NCBI GenBank assembly: GCA_950097015.1 | Contig: CATNEN010000038.1 | Span: 29,976,501 to 30,040,500, forward strand | Length of the DNA stretch: 64,000 nucleotides | Source: Macrostomum hystrix | Taxonomy: Eukaryota > Platyhelminthes > Macrostomidae | Direction of reading: 5' to 3' | Shown here: positions 50,898 through 59,705 of the stretch, one piece after another | Layout of the letters: each line of letters begins with the position of its first letter | Position numbering within the stretch: position 1 is the stretch's first letter | Program-made: the position numbers and the translations under genes | Notes under the pieces: generated by a model | Database searches by the model: none | What the model was told of the DNA's origin: nothing | The model's input: the letters and a program-made list of their open reading frames with translations, nothing else

Positions 50898-51145
50898 AGC
50901 TCATATCTCCCTACTCAGTGACAGTACTGTGCGACAGATCTGTTGGCTGCTGAGCTTTGGTCTTTTCACTGAGTTGGTCTAGAGTTCTACCATTACTAAG
51001 CTATCGCTTACACAGCTTAGATACTTAGCTATCTTCGCAAAGTCACTGGCGTGGCTCAGTATTTCAAAACTGAATCACCTTCAGTGCTATTAGCAGTATA
51101 GTATGGTCATCACTGACTTACCGATAAACTGTGTAGCTTCAGAGA

Positions 51146-51181
51146 CCAATAGTGGACGTCCGAAAGCGCTTTCTATATATA
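51146..51181 (+). promoter_or_regulatory. Candidate core promoter of the DSL-type gene
   Basis: CCAAT at 51146-51150 and TATATATA at 51174-51181 predict a start near 51205 and a leader of about 70 bp before the ATG at 51278. The CCAAT box is closer to the TATA box than usual. Confidence 0.35.
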
Positions 51182-51277
51182 GATAAGGGTAATATGGATA
51201 TAAAATATTAGATTTTCGATTTTCGATTTTAAATAAAATAGCAAACTAAAACAACTATCGAACGCTCAGAATCGGAA

Positions 51278-51507
51278 ATGCTTCTGGCACATCTATCGCT
51301 ATTGATCATTTGGAAAAGCGTATTCGTCGAGTGTTCGTATGTAGAACGATTACAGGACTCTACGCTGATAGGCGGAAAGGTCCGTATTGGCTTGTCAAAC
51401 TACTCAAATCAGTATCAAGTCTTGGTCGACACAGGCGCTCCCTGCGACTCCAATGGGTCTCCCTGTGATCCGGTTTTTGTCGTCAAGATTGGGGCTCAAC
51501 AGTTTGG
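51278..51507 (+). CDS. DSL-type gene exon 1: signal peptide and start of MNNL
   Basis: The ATG follows atcggaa and is the first of a hydrophobic leader (LLAHLSLLIIWKSVFVEC). The exon ends agtttgg|gtgagt in phase 2. Cysteines 56 and 63 precede DPVFVVKI. Confidence 0.7.
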
Positions 51508-54353
51508 GTGAGTTCTGCCATAGACTCCTAGAAGTTCTTGACGTTCAAATCGGATCGACAATAACGAGAGATTTCACTCCATATCCACAGAGTACACATT
51601 TTACATTTTTTTGTAATTCCCAAAAATATTCTACCGATCGCCATAAAAATCCAGAACACAAGCTAAAATTTTCCGCTATATCCGATGAAACAACTTCGTC
51701 GAGAGCATCGTCGAGATATTCAACGGGGGTGTCTGGTGGCAGAAACCACAAATAATAGGAAAACATTATCTGTTCACACTATTTAACGATGTAAATCATG
51801 TCGGCTACTATTTTTGATTATATTGTTAGTTTATTCACTTCTGACCTGATATGGATTCCGCTTATTTAGGTTTATAAAGAGCTAGCAATGTTATTTGTTC
51901 TTGTCAGTAGGGTCTTCGACAGGAATTGCTGAACATCTCGATGATGCTGGCTCGTAAGGCTTTGAAAGTTAGTTCATCTTAAAGAAACAAAATTTGATTC
52001 AGATTTTGACTCAGACAAAAATCGGTCATTCGGTTTGGGAGCCATTGTGAAATAGACAGTGCCGCCGTGGTCTTTCCTCAGGCGGGGAATAGCCTGGTCT
52101 TCACTAGTGTTAACGTCTTCTCTTACAGGTTCGAGCAGCAAGACAAGTCTGCAATCTTCAACAATGTTGACAGTCTTGTCGGCGAGTTCTACTCGAAAGA
52201 ATTCACAATGTTTCGAGAACTTCCGGTGAGCTCAAATGAAAAGTATAATATCCTTGTTTGTTGACTGCAAAGGATATAAAAAGCATTTTAATTCAGGACA
52301 CTCTCTTCATAAGCGTCACAATTGAGGACAACGACGCGTTCAGTCCAGTGCCGCAAGTGATCGCCCAGACAGTTATTGAGCTTCGAGATCTCCTACCATC
52401 AGTGCCAGATCGACAGAGCAATGCCCAAACGAAAGAAGTGTTTTGCACTCCTATAAATAAATATGTCAGGTAAGTGAAACATTTTTTTCTAGCAAAAAAT
52501 TCAGTTTTTAGAAATTTGATTTTTTTTATAATTCATTCATCTCGATATGACCTCAGGGCGTATAAAAATTTGAAAAATTGCTTTGATCGATGAAGTCTCA
52601 GTTGAGTAAGAATAAAGTTAGTGCCTGCTCATTACCAAATGCTAAACGCAAAAGTCTCAGGTGTAATTATAATCATATAATCTTCAGATTTTGGTACATT
52701 TGGTACTTTAAAAGAGAAATCGACTGCGCATTTCGGTTTCGAAAAAAATAACGAAATTCGGTATTAAACAAAATGCGTTTTAGACTCCTTAACTCATATT
52801 GCAATTCGAGTCTAGCTGTGGCTTTTCGATAAAATTTTACCAAGCTAAAAAGTTAATACAATTGTTGCCCTTAATTTGCAGTTTTACTCTCACTGCCGAG
52901 GTACATTGCTTGCCCGGTCAGTATGGCAGGCGATGCAGCACCAGTTGCGACGGAGGCACACCAATATATCCGACGTGTCACAGTGGCGACGCCAGCAACT
53001 GTAGTCGATCACTTGGTAAGAGCAATGACACAAGGTTGAAGTGTTGCGACGGCTAATGTTTGTGCACTGATAAAGCCAGGCTTTAAGTTTGCCAATCTAT
53101 TGTCAAGCTAAATTCTAACTTCAACCTGTAGATCTTTGTAGATAAGCCAAATCTATTTAGCGGAAAGTTAGAAGTGTTGAAATAAACGTCGTTAAAATAG
53201 CCAAGGTAATTTGCAAGCGATTTCGTTGCGTTCGTTTCCTGCACGTGTCCAAGCTATGCACTGGAAATGATGCGAAGCGCGACGATAACAAAATTGCAGT
53301 CTATACCAGCCAGATTAAAGAGTTTTGATTAAAAAATTGTTATGCAACCCTGTAGGAATGGCATTGTTTTTGGTCCAGTAGTGTAGTTCTAAGTGCTTTA
53401 AAGCTCGATGTATGCAACCTGTAAATTTAAAAGCAAAAATATATTCTAATTTACAGAGATAATTGGCTGCACATCTACTAATGGACATGCCTTTCCTGTT
53501 ACTTTCCAGGTAATATATTATCTACAACTGTTGCATAAAGAGCAAACTAAAATGTGGAATCTAACTGTTCTATCACGCATTAATACTCAATGGTTCGAGC
53601 GTTCAACTCGGAACTTGAAGGTCTGGGGTTCGATTCCCGACTTCACTGAAAAAATTGGTGTCCTCATCTGGGGTACTTGCGGGGGTGACGCCCCCAGTCC
53701 ATGGACTGCAAACAGCGTACGCAGCCTTCAGATGCGCCGCGCAATAGCCGCGGCTGTGCTGACAGCTGCATATCTGACCCGATTGGGCCAGGAGTAATAA
53801 ATAAAATTATTACTATATTTCTCAACACAATGAATTATTTTAGTAACGCTATATAGTTATTGCTTGTTTTTATTCAGGTTCAGATTTCTGTTGGGGTGGC
53901 CGTCGTCGCAGCCTTTCTAGTCGTGTCTGCAATCGTCACCTTCGCTATCATCTGTCGCAAACGCCAGCGTAGACTAGCTAGGGAACGAGATGCATTTCTT
54001 GTTATTCTGTAAGAGTACAAACTTTGCTTTAATAATTGAAAGCCAATATGCATTGTCGGCACATTTACAAGCCAGTATCTATTTTCGATAATCACAGCAG
54101 CAAGCAACAACAGAGTCAACATCAGCATCCGCCTGAAAACTCTACTGAAGCGCAGCCAGCCACAGTCATGCATCCTCAGCGGTCTCCTCTGATGTCCACC
54201 CTAGGGTCCTCCGAGTTCAAGAACCCAGTGTACCATCAGCAGCAAAAGCGACAAGAAGCCTCTATGTCTGCCGCTCATCAAGTGGACAAAGAGGAAGTCT
54301 ACGAGCAGGTTGAAGACGGAGTTCAGGCACCTCCACTGCCACCGAAGAATTAA
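51278..54353 (+). CDS. DSL-family (Delta/Serrate/LAG-2-like) type I membrane protein without EGF repeats
   Basis: Seven exons (51278-51507, 52129-52225, 52297-52469, 52882-53015, 53457-53509, 53878-54008, 54098-54353) join in frame into 357 residues. Order: signal peptide (1-19); an MNNL-like region (about 25-160) with CDPVFVVKI and a segment FRELPDTLFISVTIEDNDAF that matches the conserved C-terminal part of MNNL in Delta/Jagged; a DSL domain with cysteines at 176, 185, 189, 199, 207 and 216 (C-x8-C-x3-C-x9-C-x7-C-x8-C; Jagged has 8-3-11-7-8); only 13 residues, then a helix (232-254), a basic stop-transfer and a 100-residue tail. The tail has NPVY and ends PPLPPKN, an SH3-ligand type motif. 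Known DSL ligands bind Notch and normally carry EGF repeats after the DSL domain; none is visible here. The DSL loop is short and lacks the RPRDDxFGHY and GWxG elements, so Notch binding is uncertain. Low-complexity prediction error is unlikely because seven junctions keep frame. Confidence 0.72.
52129..52225 (+). CDS. DSL-type gene exon 2
   Basis: 97 bp. The acceptor is cttctcttacag and the donor ttccg|gtgagc. Enters in phase 2, leaves in phase 0. Encodes part of the MNNL-like region (FEQQDKSAIFNNVDSLVG). Confidence 0.68.
52297..52469 (+). CDS. DSL-type gene exon 3
   Basis: 173 bp. The acceptor is cattttaattcag after a 71-bp intron; the donor is tatgtcag|gtaagt. Encodes the DTLFISVTIEDNDAF segment, which resembles the conserved hydrophobic strand near the end of MNNL, and Cys 159. 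Confidence 0.7.
52882..53015 (+). CDS. DSL-type gene exon 4: five of six DSL cysteines
   Basis: 134 bp. The acceptor is ccttaatttgcag and the donor tcacttg|gtaaga. Contains VHCLPGQYGRRCSTSC, matching the start of DSL domains (VxC, YxG, CxxxC). Confidence 0.75.
53457..53509 (+). CDS. DSL-type gene exon 5: sixth DSL cysteine and stalk
   Basis: 53 bp. The acceptor is ctaatttacag and the donor ttccag|gtaata. Joined to exon 4 it gives CSRSLEIIGC, exactly the C-x8-C that closes a DSL domain. Then 13 residues lead to the membrane. Confidence 0.65.
53588..53800 (+). mobile_element. tRNA-derived SINE, family 2, with 3' tail
   Basis: Lies in intron 5 of the DSL-type gene. B box ggggttcgattcccg, then cccagtccatggactgcaaa, then a longer 3' part (cagccttcagatgcgccgcg) and an (AATA)n-like tail. 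It is oriented with the host gene. Confidence 0.72.
53878..54008 (+). CDS. DSL-type gene exon 6: transmembrane helix
   Basis: 131 bp. The acceptor is gtttttattcag and the donor gttattct|gtaaga. Encodes the helix (VGVAVVAAFLVVSAIVTFAI) and the basic CRKRQRRLARER stop-transfer segment. Confidence 0.75.
54098..54353 (+). CDS. DSL-type gene exon 7: cytoplasmic tail
   Basis: The acceptor is tttcgataatcacag in phase 2 and TAA is at 54351-54353. The Gln/His-rich start is followed by FKNPVYHQQQ, EEVYEQV and a terminal PPLPPKN. The acceptor is the least certain boundary in this gene. Confidence 0.68.
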
Positions 54354-54617
54354 CACTTCGAAAGCTTCAGCGAATTATTAAATTCAGCCGTACTTCTAAT
54401 TTTTCCATTTTTTGCATGCCATTAATCCTTGTTCCTGCTTATCGAATCCAAACAAAACAAGTATGCCTAATTTCACTCATCTTTTTGAAACTCTAGTTGG
54501 CTTGTCTGTATCTTGATGTCATGCCACTTTTATATCCCTTGTTCTGCTTGCGCACTAAATTATTATCGAATAATTCACGAATGACCGAATATTTTTAATA
54601 TAAATATTTTACTAACA

Positions 54618-54623
54618 AATAAA
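54618..54623 (+). promoter_or_regulatory. Candidate polyadenylation signal of the DSL-type gene
   Basis: AATAAA, 265 bp past the stop codon, in AT-rich 3' sequence. Confidence 0.5.
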
Positions 54624-55785
54624 TACATCCTGACTGTACACCAACCACACACTGCATCCTAGAAAGCATGAAAGTGTAAACAAAAACTCCAGATTTTCCT
54701 GCTTTTGTAATTCACTTTGTCGCTTTAAACAATTCAGTAATTGTTAACGTCAACGTAAATTTTTAGCTTAATTAAAAAAAAAATTACATATTTTAACCTG
54801 CATGCATCACTATATTATTCTTGAAAACATTATTATTCGCAAAAAATCGCAATCCACTGCATGGCTCATTAATTCGAGTTACAATTTAATATATTAATTC
54901 TTGTCGCGCAAACAGACGGTGTATACTTTAGCGAAATTTCACCAGACTGTGATTACTAAAATGTGCAAATTTTTATGTCAAAATCATCATATAAAAAGAA
55001 TGTTTATAACTGGGTACAATTTTACGTGTAATCATTTTTTCTCTTATTTTCTAGAATCTAGCTGTTGCTGGCACTGCCAAATCGTGTATTGAAGATTCTG
55101 ACGTCATTAACTCAGCACGTATAAATATAGCATTGGACTATAATAAACAACAAGTTACGTTTAATTTTTTTAAGTTCATGTAAAGAATTACTTCCCATAT
55201 ATGTCAATGGATGCACGCGGCTGTTTAAAGTACAGCTTGGTCGTGCAGCTTGCTAAGCCAATATAACGAGAAAAATAAATAAAGCTTCAATCTAGAATTG
55301 TCCCTTCAGAGCAGTAAACAAAAAATGTGATTTTGAGATGTGCTTTTCAAATCAAATTACAATACAAAAAGCATTACGTACGATTCTTTCAAAAGAAACA
55401 TAAATTCAGCGGCGTTACGCACTAAGTACGTTATAGCAAAGTAAGCTTCATTTTTGTAGTTTGAAAGAAGCATTAGTTGCAGCAAACGAAGAAAACAAAA
55501 ATATTATTTATTATCTATACAAAATGTGAGATTTAAGCATTGATGTCAATGACAGTTTATATCATTTAACTTGCGAAGGTGATGGTGTTTTTATATCTCA
55601 GTTCAAGGTTGTATATTCAGTATGGCGATTTCAAATAATGTCGGTTGAATTCATAAAAACATGATTTTAATTGTTTGTTTCATTAGGATATGCTAATGTA
55701 CAGTAAACAATGAGCACTACTTTTTGTGGTACTTACTGAACTTATAAGTTATTAGTATTTAAGTTTCGTAGGCCTATAATTTTAT
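54624..55785. other. Intergenic AT-rich spacer
   Basis: No exon, RNA gene or element recognised. Confidence 0.45.
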
Positions 55786-55794
55786 TTAGGTAAA

Positions 55795-56503
55795 GGAAGT
55801 GCTTATTCCCACGGTCCCGTGCCGATAATTTCAATTTTATCCACACGGATCCGTGCCGATAACTTTCTGCTTATCCACACGGCAGCTTGTATGAATAAGT
55901 CTACTTTCAAGTCCCTACCTATTCTTCTCTGAGCATAAGGCTTTTGCTTCAGAGTAGCCTTTAGTGTATAGTGTACACTATCAATGCATAGTGTAAAATA
56001 ATAACAATGATGTATAATATGTGTGACGAGTTTGGTGCTGACTAGAATTCTGCTGGTTGACTCGAATGATTTTCTTTAATATACTTTTTACTTATTAAGT
56101 CAATACAATTTTTATGAAAACACGTAACGATTACAAAATATTTCTAAAGTGAGTTGTTATTAAAATAATTAAAAGGGATGATATGTATGTCGGTTAATGA
56201 ATGTGTAGGTCGAAATCTAGAACACTGTCGTAACACACACACTGTTGATTTATTGGCTCGAGGGTTCAACAAACCATTCAAACCTGAAAGGGCCTCGTTT
56301 CAAAGAACAGAACCATGTGAATAAAATTGAAATGAATGGCCTGGCATATATAAAGAGTTGTAGACCTATTCGTACAAGCTGCCATGTGGATAAGCAGAAA
56401 ATTATTGGCACGGATCCATGTAGATAAAATTGAAATTATTGGCACGGATCCATGTAGATAAAATTGAAATTATTGGCACGGGACTGTGGGAATAAGCTCT
56501 GCC
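55795..56503. mobile_element. Non-autonomous DNA transposon with long inverted repeats (Mutator-like)
   Basis: The 709-bp element begins ggaagtgcttattcccac and ends in the inverse of ggcagagcttattcccac. The inverted arms are about 111 bp (55795-55905) and 147 bp (56357-56503); the right arm has one extra copy of a 36-bp internal unit containing ggatccgtgcc. It is flanked by a perfect 9-bp direct repeat, ttaggtaaa, at 55786-55794 and 56504-56512. Long arms with a 9-bp target duplication are typical of Mutator-like elements (established knowledge). It has no transposase frame, so it would depend on a partner in trans. Confidence 0.85.
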
Positions 56504-56512
56504 TTAGGTAAA

Positions 56513-59351
56513 ACCATAAAACGTCTGTTGTTTTAAATTAACAGGACTAGGCCTATGGACAGTGACTTAAATATTGAAACTATGTACAAGGCATAGGCCT
56601 ATTTCATTTAACATTTCAATACTGCTAACGTAATCCAAAAAGGTTATTTAAACCTTGAAAAAATTGAAGAGCTATGCCTAGGCCTAGTAGCTAGCTACTT
56701 GTTGTGATTTGTTGGCCATCTGTTTAAGTTTGTTACTTTGACATATTAAAGAATATTAAAGAATACACATAATATTCTGGTACAACAGGCACAAGCTTTA
56801 TTTTAGCTATTAGAAGGCTAATTAGGTTATTTCACAATAGAAAGAGGCTTCCTGATAGACAGTTTCTGTGTTTGTGTAGAATTAAGGTCATGTAATTTAG
56901 GTAATTTAAGCTATAAATGTGTTGCGCATGTATGATGATATAATTAGATGGCTCTATAGTTCTATATCCTGAGTGCTAAGTGGATGCTAGAGTAAATTAA
57001 TATTTATATGAGATAGGCCCCTTATTTTACACCTGAAATATTTTTTTGTGTTTATTCTAACTGTGATTATGTTTGTAAATGATTACTTCTTTTGTCTTTA
57101 TATATGTCTAGCTGAATGAGTATTCTTCTTATCTTTAACTGTTGTCCTTATCAGAAGGCCAATTACAAATGGTTATTTCAGAGAAAGAAAGAGGCATGGA
57201 AAATCAACTATCTTATTCCTAGTGCTGCACTCACTAGTTGTTATACTCCCAATTAGATTATATTTAAATGGCCTTAAAATAAACAATCTCAAAGATAAAA
57301 CTTACTATAGGATTACCAAGAGAAAGGATTTTTCCTAAACACAAGTATTTAGTGGTTACTCACTGATACCTTTGTTGGGGCACAACTGGGAGAATGCGGT
57401 TTTAAATTAGTGATCTAATAGAAGTTTATAGAAATTATAATTTCAATGAAGTTAGTCTTATTTGTTAACTAAGGTATAGTCAGAGATTTAGAGCTGGCCA
57501 GGAATGGCAATGGCTAGTGAAGGAGAATGGTCGGATTAGGCTAGCTAAGGCTGGCCTGGATTAAGGAAAAGGTTGTAAAAATGTTGGAAAAAGGTTTGGG
57601 CGACACTTTCTCTCAGTGCAAGAGCCTTTATATGATTTGACCAAATGGCTGCCATTTGACAGTTAGTTACTAAGGGAATCCTAAGGCTCTTGCCCATTCA
57701 CTTTTTTGGATTGGAGGTAAACTGAATACTCTTTGATTTTCACAAGCACATATAGATGTGAATCACATGGGTTAAATTGTAACATTTCATTCCAATGTAG
57801 TCTGCCCTTTTTGTGTTTCTCTCTGTATACCTAATTCTGCATGTTAGATGCTAAAATCTATTTGAAAAGACTCACTTTTAGAGACTTATTTTCTAAGGGT
57901 AAGGTCTTTGAAGGGTCTAAAGGCTAGTTAAAAATTAAAACATTGTTCTAGGGCTGTTCTAATAAACTGTATGTTTTTGGTAACTTTTAATTTAGAAATT
58001 GTCTTATGACTAACTTATGAGTGTCTTTAATTATTTACTTCAAATTCAAATTGGTAGCTATATATTTCTGATATTGTAGCATTATATGTTTAAGATGGCT
58101 AATATTTATTCTTTCTATTTACTTGTGTATAGCTTTGTAGTTTTTTTCTGTAACTCCTTATCAGTTCTTATCATTCTTTATCACTATTTATCTATCTTTA
58201 TAATTCTTTATCACTATTTATCTATCTTTATCATTCTTTATCACTCAGTTATCAATCTTTATGAAGTCTTAACACTATTCAGTTATTCTTTAATCACTTT
58301 TTAGTTATTCATCAGTCTGTCTTAGGCTTACCAGTGGATCTAGGGTTAGAGCTCTACTTTCACTTTATTCACTTCTTTTTCTCAATGTCTCTTCAAATAA
58401 CTTTAGGGCAAACACTTCACCATTTCAGCTTTCTTATCCTGAATGTTGTTCTCACATGGCAAAAATGTTGATTTTCATCTACATTTTACTTGTGTGTTTA
58501 TACAAAGAATCTCTCTTCATCTTATCTCTGCAACTTCATTAAAACCTTAATTTCCAGTGCATTCAAACAAATTTTATGTGTAATTAAACAAAATAATATT
58601 TTTCGAGGGAAATAGTTTTTAAGAAATGTTAAACAGGGCCCTATCTCAACATTAAGTAAAGAAACAGTGTGTAAAGAAGCACAAGAGCTGCTCAAAAAGT
58701 TACATTTGTTAATGTAAAAATGTAGTTTTTACTTATAAGTTGAAATATTCTTATATTTATAAAAAACTCAACTAACTATAAAGCATTGTTATAATGAGTC
58801 AAGCTTAATTTTGTGATTTTTAAAGTAGAAAATTTGAAACTGCTATTATTGTTACCATTGGAATTCGTTTTTGTTATCTTTGTCTCTTTATCTTTATTCA
58901 TTAAATTTGGCATGCAAAGCTTACAGTATGCTACCTTCATGAATTTATGCCAAACCAGATTTATCCAAGATAAACAGCCTATTCTGGACTATGGCATGTG
59001 TATAACTACTGTATATATATAATATTAGCAGTCTTAGCTTCTTTTATTCATGCTGTGGATCTTCTGTGGTTAATTTTTGTTTATCCCTTATATATCTGCT
59101 TGTTTTTATACATTTTTAAATAGAATTTTGTTATTGCTCTGTGCTATATTTTTTCTTTTGCCTTCTGGCTAGAATATTTTGTTGTAAACTAACATAGCTT
59201 TGTTTTACTCATTTTGATCATTTGTAACATATTGTATGTCTATATTTTTCAGCAATTATTTTGATCTGCTTCTGTTGCAAAAATCAAGTTACAAAAAGCC
59301 TAGATATCTATTAAAAGCAAAGGCAAATACTAAAATACAAATTAAAAAACA
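56513..59351. other. Intergenic spacer upstream of the SERINC gene
   Basis: AT-rich. A short 30-bp type repeat of tcactatttatctatcttta lies at about 58168-58240. A possible 5' UTR intron acceptor (ctatatttttcag) ends at 59252. Otherwise no feature recognised. Confidence 0.45.
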
Positions 59352-59705
59352 ATGGGCTGCTGCATTAGTGCCATTGCCTGCTGCTTCTGCAGCTCGGCAG
59401 CCTCATTGTGCTGCACCTGTCTGCCGTCATGCAAGAGCAGCACATCCAGCAGGATTATGTATTCGCTTATCTTTTTGCTAGGCGCTGCTATCTCTTGCAT
59501 AATGCTAATCCCGGGCTTGGATAAGACACTGGCAAAGATACCAGCACTGTGTGACAGTTACAAGATTGGTACACAAATTGGACAAGTTGACACTAAAATC
59601 TATTCCGGCTTCAACTGCAGCCTCGTGATTGGCTTTGGCGCTGTGTACAGAATAGCATTTGGCCTGACTTGCTTCTTTGTACTATTTACCATCCTAATGA
59701 TTAAG
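59352..59705 (+). CDS. Serinc: SERINC exon 1
   Basis: The ATG (aaaacaATGggc) fits the family start MG-C. The exon ends atgattaag|gtcagt in phase 0 after 118 codons. It encodes the first two helices and a short luminal loop. Confidence 0.93.

Noticed and set aside
53531-53797. 88-codon frame between DSL-type exons 5 and 6 as a possible extra ectodomain exon
   Set aside because: It coincides with a SINE family 2 copy and encodes no EGF-like cysteine pattern.
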